A DNA stretch of 64,000 bases from Methylobacterium bullatum (GCA_902712845.1 LR743504.1:1214001-1278000), one strand, 5' to 3'. Positions 26,772 through 38,033 are shown, counted from the stretch's first letter. The notes: generated from the sequence alone by a model not told the origin. Program-made: numbers and translations.

Positions 26772-26775
<4 letters not shown>
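26134..26775 (+). CDS. rsmG: 16S rRNA (guanine-N7) methyltransferase RsmG (GidB)
   Basis: 213-aa SAM-dependent methyltransferase that makes m7G527 in 16S rRNA. The SAM-binding loop [17 protein letters not shown] is at 71-87, and the upstream [20 protein letters not shown] is the family signature. Start ATG 26134 ([10 protein letters not shown]) overlaps mnmG by 11 bases, and its TGA overlaps parA as ATGA. Codons 16-21 (Asn-Val-Ser-Arg-Glu-Thr) coincide with a perfect parS site, so protein and segregation signal share the same DNA. Confidence 0.95.
26181..26196. promoter_or_regulatory. parS centromere site (perfect 16-bp consensus)
   Basis: TGTTTCACGTGAAACA matches the bacterial parS consensus at all 16 positions and is a perfect palindrome. 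It lies within rsmG, 1.5 kb upstream of parB, next to the parA-parB operon encoding its binding proteins. ParB should nucleate and spread here to segregate the chromosome origin region. Confidence 0.93.
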
Positions 26776-27614
<839 letters not shown>

Positions 27615-27667
27615 TCTCTCGTTCTGTCCTGTAAATGCGTAGCGTATCGGAGTTGAAGCAGGTGGCG

Positions 27668-28561
27668 ATGGCGGATGATGTGGCGCGGCCCCGGCTCGGG
27701 CGTGGGCTTGCGGCCCTGATCGGAGATTTCGGTGACGACAGTGGCGATGCGGGCAAACCGCAGGCGCAGCGTAAGGTCGCGGTCGAGTTTCTCCGGCCCA
27801 ACCCACGCAACCCGCGCCGCCGCTTCCATGACGCCGAACTGGACGAACTCGCCGCGTCCATCAAGCTGCGCGGCATCATCCAACCCATCGTCGTGCGGGC
27901 TCTGGCGGGCGTTCCGGATACCTTCGAGATCGTCGCCGGTGAGCGACGGTGGCGCGCGGCGCAGCGCGCCGGTTTGCACGAAGCCCCCATCGTCGTCGTC
28001 GAAATCGACGACCGGACGTCCCTCGAATACGCCATTCTCGAGAACGTCCAGCGCAGCGACCTCAACGCCATCGAAGAGGCGGCAGGTTACGAGCGGTTGA
28101 TGAGCGAATTCCGCTACAGCCAGACGGAGCTCGCCGAGATCATCGGCAAGAGCCGCAGCCATCTCGCCAACACCTTGCGGCTATTGCAATTGTCCAGCGC
28201 GATCCAGGATCGGGTCGTAGCGGGCGAGATCACGGCCGGTCATGCCCGCGCCTTGCTTGCGGTGAGGGACCCGGAAGGGGTCGCCCGGCGTATCGTCACC
28301 GAGGGCCTGTCCGTGCGTGAGGTCGAGGCTCTCGCCTCGGCGGAAGTGCCGGAGGGCGACGCACCCCGCCCGGGACGCCCCCGCAAACCCGAGCGTGATA
28401 GCCAGGTGCGCAGCCTCGAACAGGCCATGGCCCGCGCGCTCGGCGTCTCGGTATCCCTGAAGGCCAAGGGTCAGGCCAGTGGCGAGATCCGCATCCGCTA
28501 CGAGACGGCGGAGGAACTCGATGCCTTATGCAAGCGATTCGAGGTATCCAATGAGGCGTGA
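27668..28561 (+). CDS. parB: Chromosome-partitioning protein ParB
   Basis: 297-aa CTPase and parS-binding protein. It begins with the ParA-stimulating PRLGRGLAALIGD (about 8-20). The CTP-binding ParB box GERRWRAAQRAG lies at 91-102, followed by the HTH (QTELAEIIGKSRSHLANTLR, about 155-175) and a C-terminal dimerisation segment (GEIRIRYETAEELDALC). I chose ATG 27668 because MADD directly precedes the conserved N-terminal motif; ATG 27635 is an alternative adding 11 residues. Target sites are the palindromes listed here, above all 26181-26196. Confidence 0.94.
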   Translation: MADDVARPRLGRGLAALIGDFGDDSGDAGKPQAQRKVAVEFLRPNPRNPRRRFHDAELDELAASIKLRGIIQPIVVRALAGVPDTFEIVAGERRWRAAQRAGLHEAPIVVVEIDDRTSLEYAILENVQRSDLNAIEEAAGYERLMSEFRYSQTELAEIIGKSRSHLANTLRLLQLSSAIQDRVVAGEITAGHARALLAVRDPEGVARRIVTEGLSVREVEALASAEVPEGDAPRPGRPRKPERDSQVRSLEQAMARALGVSVSLKAKGQASGEIRIRYETAEELDALCKRFEVSNEA

Positions 28562-28664
28562 AGCTGGTTCGGCAACGTCATCCGCGCCTTCGCCTGACGC
28601 TTGACGCCTTAGCGCAAGGTGATTTCGGAGGGGAGAGAAATTTTTGCACGGCCTCTCCGCATCC

Positions 28665-29972
28665 TTATTTGCCGATACAGAATCCTGAGAACAGGCGGTT
28701 GAGCATGTCCTCGACGCCAACCCGGCCGGCAACCTCGCCCAGGGCGCGAACGGCGAGGCGTAGATCCTCGGCCAGGAGTTCCGGAAGGGCAGGGCCCGAC
28801 AATACTCTGTCCAGGTGATCGCGGCAGCGGGTCAGCCCGTCGCGGTGGCGTTCGCGGGTGACGAGGGCATCGCCACCGACGAGGGCCGCCTCCGCCCGAG
28901 CCTCAATGAGGTCGAGCAGTCGGTCGATTCCTTGCCCGGTCAGTGCCGAGACTGCTAGCTTGCCGTCCCCATCGCTTCCGAGATCCGCTTTCGTGCGCAC
29001 GAGAATGGTGCGGTCGGACAGGGTAAGACCATCGTCGGCCGAATGGTCGCCGACGCGGAGAGCAAGGACGAGGTCGGCCTGCTCCATTCGCTTGCGAGTG
29101 CGGCGAATGCCTTCGGATTCCACTGGATCGGCGGTGTCACGCAGGCCCGCCGTATCGACGATGAGGACCGGCAATCCGCCGAGATCGCAGCGGATCTCGA
29201 TGAGATCGCGGGTCGTGCCGGGAATCGCCGAGACGATGGCCGCCTCGCGTCGGCTCAGCGCGTTGAGCAGGGTCGATTTGCCGACATTCGGCGGGCCGGA
29301 CAGCACCACCACGAAACCTTCCCGCAGGCGCTCCCCTCGCCGGCCATCGGCCAGAGTCATATCGATTTCGTCACGGATCGCGCGGGCCTTCACATGCAGC
29401 GCGGCATCGAGGGCCGCCTCATCGACATCGCCCTCATCGGAGAAATCGAGAGCCGCCTCCGCTCCCGCTAGGAGATCGATGAGACGGTCCCGCCAATCGG
29501 CGACCTTCCGACCCAGGACTCCGTCGAGCTGGCGCAAAGCTTGGCGTCGTTGGGCATCGGTCTCCGCGTCGATCAGGTCTGCTGCGCCTTCGGCGCCGGT
29601 GAGGTCCATCCGCCCGTTCTCCACCGCGCGGCGGCTGAAGGCCCCCGGTTCGGCGAGACGGCATCCGGCATGTGCGGCGAGGGAGGCCATGACTGCGGAG
29701 CGAACGGCGAGGCCGCCATGGAGGTGGAGTTCCGCCATGTCTTCGCCGGTGAACGTGGCGGGTCCTGGCATCCAGACGATGAGTGCGGAGTCGAGGACGT
29801 CACCGGTTGCAGGGTCGCGGAGGGTGCGTAGCGATAACCGTCGGGGTGCCGGCAGACGCCCGGCCATCGCCCCAAGGAGAAACGAGGAGGCCGGACCGCT
29901 GATGCGGATCACGGCGACGGCGGCCCGGCCGAAGCCGCTCGCCGGTGCGAAGATGGTTGTGCCGTCCCTCAT
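28665..29972 (-). CDS. mnmE: tRNA modification GTPase MnmE (TrmE)
   Basis: 435-aa GTPase partner of MnmG. The N-terminal folate-binding domain (about 1-115) is followed by a helical domain interrupted by the G domain, with G1 GPPNVGKS at 226-233, the G2 region IPGTTRDLIE, G3 DTAGLRD and G4 RTKADLG. The catalytic C-terminal CIGK motif (Cys432) is intact. Convergent with parB (103-bp gap) and downstream of rho on the same strand. Confidence 0.96.
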   Translation of the reverse strand: MRDGTTIFAPASGFGRAAVAVIRISGPASSFLLGAMAGRLPAPRRLSLRTLRDPATGDVLDSALIVWMPGPATFTGEDMAELHLHGGLAVRSAVMASLAAHAGCRLAEPGAFSRRAVENGRMDLTGAEGAADLIDAETDAQRRQALRQLDGVLGRKVADWRDRLIDLLAGAEAALDFSDEGDVDEAALDAALHVKARAIRDEIDMTLADGRRGERLREGFVVVLSGPPNVGKSTLLNALSRREAAIVSAIPGTTRDLIEIRCDLGGLPVLIVDTAGLRDTADPVESEGIRRTRKRMEQADLVLALRVGDHSADDGLTLSDRTILVRTKADLGSDGDGKLAVSALTGQGIDRLLDLIEARAEAALVGGDALVTRERHRDGLTRCRDHLDRVLSGPALPELLAEDLRLAVRALGEVAGRVGVEDMLNRLFSGFCIGK

Positions 29973-30229
29973 GGCCGAGATGCTGCCAAGTCTCGAAGAA
30001 GCCGGGCAAGTGCGCCTCGCTGCAAGCCTATATTAGCCGGCAAATCGAGTTATTTCCTTTGGAAAGCACTGCCGAACCGCCTCGCCGGCATCGATACCGC
30101 TTTCTCCATGATTCCCTCTCTCCAAGCTTCCGAGAGGAAATGAGAAGAGATCGAGAACAAGCACTCTCCCTCGCCCCGAAGACACCCGTCGTCTATCGAC
30201 GGGCGCCCGAGCTGGAGGCAGGACCGTTC

Positions 30230-31573
30230 TCAGGTGTTCATGGAATCGAAGAAGTCGTTGTTGCTCTTGGTCTGGCGCAGCTTGTCCATGAGGAACTCAA
30301 TCGCGTCGGTGACGCCCATCGGATTGAGGATGCGGCGCAGCACGTAGGTCTTCTTGAGCGAATCCGGCGGCACCAGGAGTTCTTCCTTGCGGGTGCCCGA
30401 GCGGGTGATGTCGATGGCCGGGAAGATGCGCTTGTCGGAGACCTTGCGGTCGAGAATGATCTCGGAGTTGCCGGTGCCCTTGAACTCCTCGAAGATCACC
30501 TCGTCCATGCGCGAACCGGTGTCGATGAGGGCGGTGGCGATGATCGAGAGCGAGCCGCCTTCCTCGATGTTGCGCGCCGCGCCGAAGAAGCGCTTGGGGC
30601 GCTGAAGCGCGTTGGCGTCGACACCGCCGGTGAGCACCTTGCCGGAGGACGGCACCACGGTGTTGTAGGCGCGGCCGAGGCGGGTGATCGAATCGAGCAG
30701 GATGACTACGTCCCGGCCATGCTCCACGAGGCGCTTGGCCTTCTCGATCACCATTTCGGCGACTTGAACGTGGCGGGTGGCGGGCTCGTCGAAGGTGGAG
30801 GCGATGACCTCGCCCTTCACCGAGCGGATCATGTCGGTGACTTCCTCGGGGCGCTCGTCGATGAGCAGCACGATGAGGTAGCATTCCGGGTGGTTGATGG
30901 TGATCGACTGCGCGATGTTCTGCATCAGCACGGTCTTGCCGGTGCGCGGCGGTGCCACGATCAGGGCGCGCTGGCCCTTACCGATGGGGGCCACGATGTC
31001 GATGATGCGGGGGCTGAAATCCTTCTTCGGCGGCGCATCGAGTTCGAGTTTGAAGCGCTGGGTCGGGAACAGCGGCGTCAGGTTGTCGAAATGGACCTTG
31101 TGCTTGATCTTCTCCGGGTTCTCGAAGTTGATCGTGTTGACCTTCAGCAGGGCGAAGTAGCGCTCGCCGTCCTTCGGCCCGCGGATGGGCCCCTCGACGG
31201 TATCACCGGTCCGCAGGCCGAAACGGCGGATCTGAGTGGGCGAAATGTAGATGTCGTCGGGGCCCGGCAGGTAGTTCGATTCCGACGAGCGAAGGAAGCC
31301 GAACCCATCCTGCAGCACCTCCACCGTGCCGGCACCGATGATCTCGACCTCCTTGGCAGCGAGCTGCTTCAGGATGGAGAACATCAGCTCCTGCTTGCGC
31401 ATGGTGGAGGCGTTCTCGACCTCGACCTCCTCGGCGAAGGCGATCAGGTCAGTGGGGGTCTTCGACTTCAGATCCTGAAGCTTGACCTCGCGATGCTGAC
31501 CTAGATCGGCCGCGACCAGTCCGACCTCGGCCGGCGGATCAACGGGAATGAGGGAGTCGTTCTGTGACGTCAT
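30230..31573 (-). CDS. rho: Transcription termination factor Rho
   Basis: 447-aa hexameric RNA helicase that ends transcription. The N-terminal helical segment [20 protein letters not shown], the cold-shock-like RNA-binding domain ([20 protein letters not shown]), Walker A PPRTGKT with Lys213, and the Q- and R-loop region [18 protein letters not shown] are all intact. ATG 31573 gives a 30-residue N-terminal leader before the standard start. The upstream frame continues with basic, non-family sequence. A weak hairpin at about 30185-30205 (CCCGTCG/CGACGGG) could mark its 3' end. Confidence 0.94.
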   Translation of the reverse strand: MTSQNDSLIPVDPPAEVGLVAADLGQHREVKLQDLKSKTPTDLIAFAEEVEVENASTMRKQELMFSILKQLAAKEVEIIGAGTVEVLQDGFGFLRSSESNYLPGPDDIYISPTQIRRFGLRTGDTVEGPIRGPKDGERYFALLKVNTINFENPEKIKHKVHFDNLTPLFPTQRFKLELDAPPKKDFSPRIIDIVAPIGKGQRALIVAPPRTGKTVLMQNIAQSITINHPECYLIVLLIDERPEEVTDMIRSVKGEVIASTFDEPATRHVQVAEMVIEKAKRLVEHGRDVVILLDSITRLGRAYNTVVPSSGKVLTGGVDANALQRPKRFFGAARNIEEGGSLSIIATALIDTGSRMDEVIFEEFKGTGNSEIILDRKVSDKRIFPAIDITRSGTRKEELLVPPDSLKKTYVLRRILNPMGVTDAIEFLMDKLRQTKSNNDFFDSMNT

Positions 31574-31840
31574 GGGAGAATGAGAACCGACGATGGACGA
31601 GGGTTGATCGGGCGGAACAGTCGGAAAAGCGCCGGATGCCTTGTCGGCACCTATGTCGAAGCGTCGGTAAAGACCGGCTCCGCGCATCGTCTTGAGGGAG
31701 CCTGTGGCTCTCGGATGCAACACGGCGTAAAAGGAGGGACTTCTCGCATATCGCGTTTCCGCATCCGGCTCAAGTCCCACTCGCGCGAGCGCAGGGCGAG
31801 CCGGCCGTGGCCTTCGCGAGACGCGGTGGGGACCGACGCT

Positions 31841-32524
31841 TCAGCGACGTCTCAAGCGGACATAGAGCGCGCCCGCGCCGCCGTGGTGGCGCGCCGCTTC
31901 CTCGAAGCCGATGACGATGCTGCGCAGTTCCGGCGAGCGCAGCCAATGGGGAACCTGACGGCGCAGGACGCCGCGCTCCGAGAACGCCTCGTCATAGCCC
32001 GACCCGCCCCCCTTGCCGGTGACGACGAGGACATGGGCGTGGCCCGCCGAGCGGCAGCGCATGAGGAAGCCGACCAGGGCGCCGTGAGCCTCGGCCTGAT
32101 ACAATCCGTGAAGGTCGATCCGCGCCTCAACCTTGAGCGATCCGCGCCGCAAGGCGAGGCGCGCCTTGCGTTCGAGACCGGGCAGAGGCGGCGCGGTGAC
32201 GACGGTCGCCGGGGCCGCGACGGGGGAGGGCGCGGGGATCGGCTTCACGATGCGTTTCGCCGGGGCCTTCCGGCCGCCGGGCGAGGCCGTCCTTTCCGTG
32301 ACCGGCTTCGTCACGGGTTTGGCGACGAGCCCCGGTGCTTCCGGCTTCTTCCTCGGAGGAGGCGGATCTCCCGCGGCCGGAGCCTTGGCTATCGGAGTCT
32401 TAGGGGGCGGCGTCTTCGCCATCGGCACGGCACGGCCGCGCAGCGGGGTGATCAGCCGCGCGATCTCGCCCCAGAGGAATGCATCCTCGCCCGACAGGCC
32501 ACGGGGTCTGCGCGGCAACCTCAT
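31841..32524 (-). CDS. Smr/MutS2-domain protein
   Basis: 227-aa protein. The N-terminal 40 residues contain LSGEDAFLWGEIARLITPL, typical of the alphaproteobacterial Smr group. A long basic, proline- and alanine-rich linker (about 45-115) follows, and the C-terminal Smr domain begins with DLHG (KVEARIDLHGLYQAEAHGAL) and has the VVTGKGG motif. Smr domains nick nucleic acids; the partner and target are unknown. The start ATG 32524 overlaps the mltA stop by four bases (ATGA), so this is the last gene of a Tim44-mltA-smr operon. Confidence 0.88.
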   Translation of the reverse strand: MRLPRRPRGLSGEDAFLWGEIARLITPLRGRAVPMAKTPPPKTPIAKAPAAGDPPPPRKKPEAPGLVAKPVTKPVTERTASPGGRKAPAKRIVKPIPAPSPVAAPATVVTAPPLPGLERKARLALRRGSLKVEARIDLHGLYQAEAHGALVGFLMRCRSAGHAHVLVVTGKGGGSGYDEAFSERGVLRRQVPHWLRSPELRSIVIGFEEAARHHGGAGALYVRLRRR

Positions 32525-33711
32525 GGAACGGGCGCCATACGCGGCTTGGGCAGCAGGACGACGAAGCCGACCGCATCGCGCAGGTTGCCGGCTGCGATCC
32601 CCGCCGCTTCGCCCGTGCCGAGATAGAGGTCTCCCCGCGCCGGACCGACGATGGCCGAGCCGGTATCCGCGGCGACCACGAGACGCCCCGGCGCGTCCTC
32701 CCCCGCGATCCGTCCTTCGAGCCAGAACGGCGTTCCATAGCGCCACAGGGCGGAATCGACCGCGAGGCTGCGGCCCGGAGTCAAAGGTACGCCGGCCGCT
32801 CCGGGAGGACCGAGGCCGGGATCCTCTACCTCGGCGAGGCGGAAGAAGATGTAGGAGGCATTGGCCTGCATCAGCGGCTTGGCGAGGGCCGGATTGGCGC
32901 GGAGCCAGCCGGTCCAGCGAGCCAGCGTCAGGCCCTCGAGGGGCAGGTGTCCCGCCTGGACGATGAGCTTGGCCACCGAGGTGTAGGGGCGGCCGTTGCG
33001 GCCGTCATAGAGCACGCGCACGGCTCGCCCATCGGGAAGGCGCACGCGTCCCGAACCCTGGACCTGGAGCACGAAGAGGTCGACCGGATCGCGCAGGTAG
33101 AGGAGCGGCCGGGCTCGCTCCCCGATCCCGCCCTCCTCGATGGACGCACGATCGGGATAGGGCTCGAACCCGGTCCCCGTCGCCCGTGCCGCCCGCACGG
33201 CCGGGTCGAGGCCGGGCTTCGTCTCGCCGGGGGCGAGGCTCACGAGATCGTCCGGCCGGGCAAGGACAGGGGTGGTGAAGCCGGAGCCGGCGACGAGGGC
33301 GCCGGTGAGTTCAGGCTCGAAATAGCCGGTGAGGAAGCCCGTCCGGCGCGGCGGACCACCCGCCTCGCCCGGCCTGACGATGCGATAGGCATCGAAATTC
33401 CGTGTGAAGAAGGCCCCGGCCTCCTGAGGCTCTACCGACGCGGCACGGCTGCAGGCGGCGGCGAGATCTTCCGCCGAGCCAGCGACGGTCGAGGCGACTT
33501 CCACCGGAGGGGAGGCGCAGGTCCGGCGGAACGCGTCGAGGGAGGCGACCGGGTCGGGGCCGGGAAATCCCGGCAGCGTCGCGAGGTCCACCGGCTCCAG
33601 AATCGCCTCTCCCACGCGAAGCGGCCCGGCCGCGACAGCGACCGGGCCGGGGAGACAGCCAGCGACGAGAGCCAGGGCGACGACGGACGCCCGATTGAAA
33701 AACCCACTCAC
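32521..33711 (-). CDS. mltA: Membrane-bound lytic murein transglycosylase A
   Basis: 396-aa exported lipoprotein that cleaves murein glycan strands to 1,6-anhydromuropeptides. The GTG start at 33711 is followed by a signal ending in LVAGC, a lipobox. The MltA barrel has TGFLTGYFEPELTGAL and the conserved aspartate region YGTPFWLEGR...VVAADTGSAIVGPARGDLYLGTG near the C-terminus, where the catalytic Asp of the double-psi barrel resides. It starts 16 bp after the Tim44-like gene and overlaps smr. Confidence 0.92.
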   Translation of the reverse strand: MSGFFNRASVVALALVAGCLPGPVAVAAGPLRVGEAILEPVDLATLPGFPGPDPVASLDAFRRTCASPPVEVASTVAGSAEDLAAACSRAASVEPQEAGAFFTRNFDAYRIVRPGEAGGPPRRTGFLTGYFEPELTGALVAGSGFTTPVLARPDDLVSLAPGETKPGLDPAVRAARATGTGFEPYPDRASIEEGGIGERARPLLYLRDPVDLFVLQVQGSGRVRLPDGRAVRVLYDGRNGRPYTSVAKLIVQAGHLPLEGLTLARWTGWLRANPALAKPLMQANASYIFFRLAEVEDPGLGPPGAAGVPLTPGRSLAVDSALWRYGTPFWLEGRIAGEDAPGRLVVAADTGSAIVGPARGDLYLGTGEAAGIAAGNLRDAVGFVVLLPKPRMAPVP

Positions 33712-33727
33712 GACAAACCCTGGATCC

Positions 33728-34453
33728 TCAGGCGCCGGCTTCCGTGGCCACCAGCTGCCAGTTCGGATCGCGGCTGCCCAGCGTACGGGCGAAGGTCCAG
33801 ACATCCGGCACTTCGGCCACGGCCTCGGCATTACCGTCGATGACCTGACCTTCGGCGTTGCGGGTCGCGGTGATGAGGTGTGAGAGGAACCGCACCGTCA
33901 CCTGCGCCACCTTGTTGCGGACGTCCACGGCGACGATCTCCGCTTTGTCGAGGGAGACGAAGGTGGTCTCCACCGTCTCGCGGCGCGATTCGCGGGCGGT
34001 GATCTCGCGCTCGAACCCCTCGCAGACCTCCCGCGAGAGCAGGCTGCGGAGGGTCTTGCGGTCGCCCTTGGCGAAGGCGATCACGATGGCTTCATAGGCG
34101 CCCTTGGCGCCTTCCACGAAGGCCCGGGGGTCGAAGCCCGGCTCCGCCTGGACGATGGCTTCGAGCCCATGGGCGACGGCCGAGCCGGGCTCGGCGATGC
34201 CACGCCAGTCACGGACCTCGGCAATCGCGGCGGGTGCCGAATCGGTCTGCGGCTGGCCGCGGTCCGCGCCCGGCAGGCGCACCACGTTGTCGCCATCCGA
34301 CCGCGCCGGCGGCGGATTGCGGCTCCGGTCCACCGGTTTGAACGGCGAGCGCTCGGTTCCGGTCTTCTGCCCGAGCACCGACCGGAGCCGCCAGATGACG
34401 AACACCGCGAGCGCCAAGAAGATCAGGGTCGTCAAATCGAAGGAATCCTGCAT
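33728..34453 (-). CDS. Tim44/TimA domain inner-membrane protein
   Basis: 241-aa protein with an N-terminal anchor (DLTTLIFLALAVFVIWRLRS, residues 5-24), a polar linker (about 25-90), and a C-terminal Tim44-like domain (about 90-240; DPRAFVEGAKGAYEAIVIAF, then TVRFLSHLITATRNAEGQV and VWTFARTLGSRDPNWQLVAT). The bacterial family resembles the mitochondrial import motor tether Tim44, and its usual neighbours are secB and mltA, as here. The start is ATG 34453 (MQDSF). The bacterial role remains unproved. Confidence 0.88.
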   Translation of the reverse strand: MQDSFDLTTLIFLALAVFVIWRLRSVLGQKTGTERSPFKPVDRSRNPPPARSDGDNVVRLPGADRGQPQTDSAPAAIAEVRDWRGIAEPGSAVAHGLEAIVQAEPGFDPRAFVEGAKGAYEAIVIAFAKGDRKTLRSLLSREVCEGFEREITARESRRETVETTFVSLDKAEIVAVDVRNKVAQVTVRFLSHLITATRNAEGQVIDGNAEAVAEVPDVWTFARTLGSRDPNWQLVATEAGA

Positions 34454-34890
34454 CACCGATCCGATCGTGGCCGTCGCACGATATGTGTGTTCGAGGGGGG
34501 CTCCCGAAAATCCCACCGCTACGCCCTTTACCGGAGCGCCGCGCAAGGATCGAGCCGGAGAATCCAAGGATCCCGCCCTGGATGAGGAGGACGCGACCCA
34601 CGATCTCAGCCCGCATATGGGACTCGCCGCGCGCCGTATCCAGCCAAGGAGTGGCCATGCCGGAGGGTTCAGGGTCAAGTGCGGATCGCCGAGTCCGGAG
34701 ACGGCTTCGTTTCATGGGCCGAACTCCCGGCTCTCGCGCCTCGCCTGCTCCCGCCGCTCGTCTTGTCCGAGGTGGCCCATCGTGTTAGCGCGCTGTCGCT
34801 CGGACCCGGCCCTGCGACGATCAGACGATACGCCGCGCAGCGGATCGCCGAGGTGCCCCGACAGACCCCGAGAAAGAGGACGAGAACGCC
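34454..34890. other. Divergent intergenic region, Tim44-like gene and secB
   Basis: 437 bp between two divergently transcribed genes, so it must contain both promoters. I saw no convincing small gene, RNA or repeat; short frames here have no protein character. Confidence 0.4.
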
Positions 34891-35400
34891 ATGGCCGACA
34901 CCCCGGCACCGAACGGCAACGGCGCGGCTCCCGCCGAAGACCAGTCGCCCGCCATCAACGCCCTGGCGCAATACGCCAAGGATCTCTCCTTCGAGAACCC
35001 CAACGCGCCGCGCTCGCTCCAGCCGCAGGAAAGCGGTCCGCAGATCAACATTCAGGTCAACGTCAATGCCAAGCAGTTGGCCGAGGCCGATTTCGAGGTC
35101 GAGCTGACCCTGGAAGGCGATGCCAAGATCAACAACGAAGTGCTGTTCGCCTTCGAGCTGAACTATGCCGGCATCTTCCGCATGCGCAACATCCCGCAGG
35201 ACCAGCTGCATCCGGCCGTGATGATCGAATGCCCGCGCCTGCTCTTCCCCTTCGCGCGCCAGATCATCGCCGAGGCCGTGCGCAACGGCGGCTTCCCGCC
35301 CCTGTATATCGACCCGATCGATTTCGTCGGCCTCTACCGTCAGAAGGCCTTCGAGGCCCAGAACCAGCAGGCAGCCGAGACCGGACCGCTGGCTTCCTGA
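34891..35400 (+). CDS. secB: Protein-export chaperone SecB
   Basis: 169-aa tetrameric chaperone that holds preproteins unfolded and hands them to SecA. The N-terminal region [40 protein letters not shown], the [20 protein letters not shown] segment and [20 protein letters not shown] are all typical, as is the following [15 protein letters not shown]. Divergent from the Tim44-like gene and followed by a good terminator. Confidence 0.96.
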   Translation: MADTPAPNGNGAAPAEDQSPAINALAQYAKDLSFENPNAPRSLQPQESGPQINIQVNVNAKQLAEADFEVELTLEGDAKINNEVLFAFELNYAGIFRMRNIPQDQLHPAVMIECPRLLFPFARQIIAEAVRNGGFPPLYIDPIDFVGLYRQKAFEAQNQQAAETGPLAS

Positions 35401-35425
35401 TTCGGCGAAACATTTCACATTCTGG

Positions 35426-35465
35426 AAACGCCTCGGCCGCTCTGCGCGCGCCGGGGCGTTTTCGT
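35426..35465 (+). terminator. Intrinsic terminator after secB
   Basis: AACGCCTCGGC pairs with GCCGGGGCGTT (11 bp with one G-T) and is followed by TTTTCG, 26 bp after the secB stop codon. Confidence 0.8.
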
Positions 35466-35483
35466 CTCGGGATGCAAGCAGCG

Positions 35484-35499
35484 TGTTGCACGTGAAAAC
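35484..35499. promoter_or_regulatory. Degenerate parS-like palindrome
   Basis: TGTTGCACGTGAAAAC matches 13 of 16 positions of the parS consensus and keeps the CACGTGAA centre. It lies in the intergenic region after secB, 9.3 kb from the perfect site. A T-to-G change in the left arm probably weakens it. Confidence 0.35.
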
Positions 35500-35602
35500 A
35501 GCCGTGCTTGGCCTCCGACGCCGATCGATGGCTCACCGCATGCCGGAACCCCGCTCCGGCGGGAGGGTTGCCCGGCGAAGCACAGCGAGAAGCGGTGACG
35601 GA

Positions 35603-36088
35603 ATGGGTCAGGACGACAAGCGTACGCTCACCGTAAGCGAACCCCGCGCGGTGCCCTGGCTCGGCATCGTCTTCGGCTACGGCCCGATGCTGCCCTTTGC
35701 CATCGGCGCGGCCTTGGCCTGGTGGCGGCGCGACGATCTCGGGGATGCGATCCTCTACCTCACCATCCTTTGGGGCTGCGCCATCCTGCTGTTCCTGTCG
35801 GGCGTGCGGCGCGGCGTTAGCTTCCGCACCGAGGGCGGCCCTACCGTCATTCAGATCGCCACCATGCTCGGCCTGTTCGGACTCGGCTTCGTCGCCCTGG
35901 TCTCCGCTTCCCTCGGCCTGACGGTGGTGGCCCTCGCCCTTCTGATCGCCGGCTTCACCACCGTGGCGATCCTCGATCCCATCGCCGCCCGCACCGGGGA
36001 GGCCCCGCTCTTCTTCGCACACCTGCGCCCGACGCAGATTCCCATCGCCATCCTCAGCCTGTGCGCCCTGCTGGCCCTGAAACTCTGA
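35603..36088 (+). CDS. DUF3429 family membrane protein
   Basis: 161-aa protein with four predicted transmembrane segments: [60 protein letters not shown] and [20 protein letters not shown], then a short C-terminal helix. The GVRRG loop and paired prolines match DUF3429. Start ATG 35603 (MGQDDKRT) has a purine-rich GACGGA just upstream; a longer frame begins with arginine-rich non-family residues. No function is known; it precedes hisS by 106 bp. Confidence 0.78.
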   Translation: MGQDDKRTLTVSEPRAVPWLGIVFGYGPMLPFAIGAALAWWRRDDLGDAILYLTILWGCAILLFLSGVRRGVSFRTEGGPTVIQIATMLGLFGLGFVALVSASLGLTVVALALLIAGFTTVAILDPIAARTGEAPLFFAHLRPTQIPIAILSLCALLALKL

Positions 36089-36194
36089 CGACGACTTCCG
36101 TTGCCACGCCCCATGCCCGACGCGCTTGCCGCTCGGGAGCGCGCGGGATAGAGCCCGCCTGAGACCGACAGACCGAACGCAAAGCGAAGACACC

Positions 36195-37733
36195 ATGGCC
36201 AAGGCCGATCCCAAAAAGGCCGATTCACCGAAGGCCGACACGCTGAAGGCGCGCCTGCCGCGCGGTTTCGTGGACCGTCGCGCCGACGAGATCGCCGCGC
36301 AGCACCGGATGCTGGAGACGATCCGCCAGAGTTTCGAGCTCTACGGGTTCGAGGCGCTGGAGACCCCCTTCGTCGAGTACACCGAGTCCCTCGGCAAGTT
36401 CCTGCCCGATCTCGACCGGCCGAACGAGGGCGTGTTCTCGTTCCAGGACGACGACGAATCCTGGCTGTCCCTTCGCTACGATCTCACCGCGCCGCTCGCC
36501 CGCCACGTGGCCGAGCATTTCGACGCGATCCCCAAACCCTATCGCAGCTTCCGCGCCGGCTACGTCTTCCGCAACGAGAAGCCGGGCCCGGGCCGGTTCC
36601 GCCAGTTCATGCAATGCGATGCCGACATCGTCGGCGCGGGCTCCGTCGCGGCGGATGCCGAGATCTGCATGCTGATGGCCGACACGCTCGAAAAACTCGG
36701 CCTGTCGGGCCAGTACGTCATCAAGGTCAACAATCGGAAGGTGCTCGACGGCGTCATGGAGGCGATCGGCCTGTCGGGCGAGGACAAGGCCGGGCAGCGC
36801 CTCACCGTACTACGCGCCATCGACAAGCTCGACCGCCTCGGCGTCGACGGCGTGCGCCAGCTCCTCGGCGAGGGCCGCAAGGACGAGAGCGGCGATTTCG
36901 CCAAGGGCGCGGGCCTCGCGCCGGACGCCATCGAGCGGATCCTCGCCTACGTCTCGTTCCAGGCTGCTCCTGACGCCGAGGGCGACCGTATGGCGTTCTG
37001 GGAGCAGTTCTTCGGCTCCTGGAGCGATGTCGTCGGCTCGTCCGAGACCGGCCGCGAGGGCATCGCCGAACTGCACGCGATCATGCGGCTCTGCGCGGCG
37101 GCGGGCTATGGCCACGACCGCATCCGGGCCGACCCCTCGGTGGTGCGCGGCCTCGAATACTATACCGGCCCGGTCTACGAGGCCGAGCTGACCTTCCCCG
37201 TCACCAACGAGGACGGCCAGACCGTGCGCTTCGGGTCGGTGGCGGGCGGCGGCCGCTATGACGGCCTCGTCGGGCGCTTCCGCGCCGAACCCGTGCCGGC
37301 CACCGGCTTCTCCATCGGCGTGTCGCGGCTGTTCTCGGCGCTGCAGCTGACCGGGAGCCCGCTTCTCGAAGGGACCGCGAAGCCCGGCCCGGTGGTGGTG
37401 CTGGTCCTCGACCGCGACAACATCGCCGATTACCAGCGCCTCGTGGCGCGCCTGCGTGAGGCCGGCATCCGCGCCGAACTCTATCTCGGCGGATCGGGCA
37501 TGAAGGCGCAGATGAAATACGCCGACAGGCGCGGTTCGCCCTGCGCCATCATCCAGGGGTCCAACGAGCGCGAGGCCGGCGAGGTTCAGGTCAAGGACCT
37601 GATCGAGGGTGCCAAGGCGGCGGGCGCCATCGCCAGCAACGCCGAATGGAAAGCCGCCCGCCCGGCGCAGTTCTCGGTGAAGGAAGACGAGATGGTCGAG
37701 CGCGTCCGCGAGGTGCTGGCGCGGCATTTCTGA
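36195..37733 (+). CDS. hisS: Histidyl-tRNA synthetase
   Basis: 512-aa class II aminoacyl-tRNA synthetase charging tRNA-His. Motif 1 is around [20 protein letters not shown] and motif 2 is [20 protein letters not shown]. The histidine-A loop [16 protein letters not shown], motif 3 [15 protein letters not shown] and the C-terminal HGTP anticodon domain ([20 protein letters not shown]) are present. About 25 lysine-rich residues precede the fold. It is longer than the 420-aa E. coli enzyme, as in several alphaproteobacteria. I chose ATG 36195. Confidence 0.95.
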   Translation: MAKADPKKADSPKADTLKARLPRGFVDRRADEIAAQHRMLETIRQSFELYGFEALETPFVEYTESLGKFLPDLDRPNEGVFSFQDDDESWLSLRYDLTAPLARHVAEHFDAIPKPYRSFRAGYVFRNEKPGPGRFRQFMQCDADIVGAGSVAADAEICMLMADTLEKLGLSGQYVIKVNNRKVLDGVMEAIGLSGEDKAGQRLTVLRAIDKLDRLGVDGVRQLLGEGRKDESGDFAKGAGLAPDAIERILAYVSFQAAPDAEGDRMAFWEQFFGSWSDVVGSSETGREGIAELHAIMRLCAAAGYGHDRIRADPSVVRGLEYYTGPVYEAELTFPVTNEDGQTVRFGSVAGGGRYDGLVGRFRAEPVPATGFSIGVSRLFSALQLTGSPLLEGTAKPGPVVVLVLDRDNIADYQRLVARLREAGIRAELYLGGSGMKAQMKYADRRGSPCAIIQGSNEREAGEVQVKDLIEGAKAAGAIASNAEWKAARPAQFSVKEDEMVERVREVLARHF

Positions 37734-38033
37734 GGGCGGCTTCGCCCGATCTTTACGCTCGATCCCGGCCATCTTCCGCTTTGCTGCAGGTGGCCGGGAA
37801 AGGGGCGGGGTTATCCGCCCCGTCTCTGCGATGGGAGAGGCCGTGCCGGGCTGGCTATCCCTTGGCCCTCTGTCTTTCCTGTCCGCTTGGACCGGAACGG
37901 AAGGCGAGCCGACATCCACGGACGAAGGGCCTCGCCATCGTCGGCACGACCATTGCCAGGAACCGTTGCCAGGACCGGTCACGTCCGGCATTCAGGGCGG
38001 GTGACGGCCTCTAGGGCTTCGGGGAGAGCGGGA
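37734..38033. other. Region upstream of hupE-like gene
   Basis: 300 bp without a gene. I looked for a cobalamin riboswitch, since HupE/UreJ proteins move nickel or cobalt, but found no B12-box-like element. No other regulatory motif was recognised. Confidence 0.35.

Noticed and set aside
28562..28664. Weak GGAGAG/CTCTCC stem as terminator between parB and mnmE
   Set aside because: Short stem with a large loop and no T-tract after it; not convincing.
37734..38033. Cobalamin riboswitch before the HupE-like gene
   Set aside because: No B12-box-like sequence found; only unstructured GC-rich DNA.
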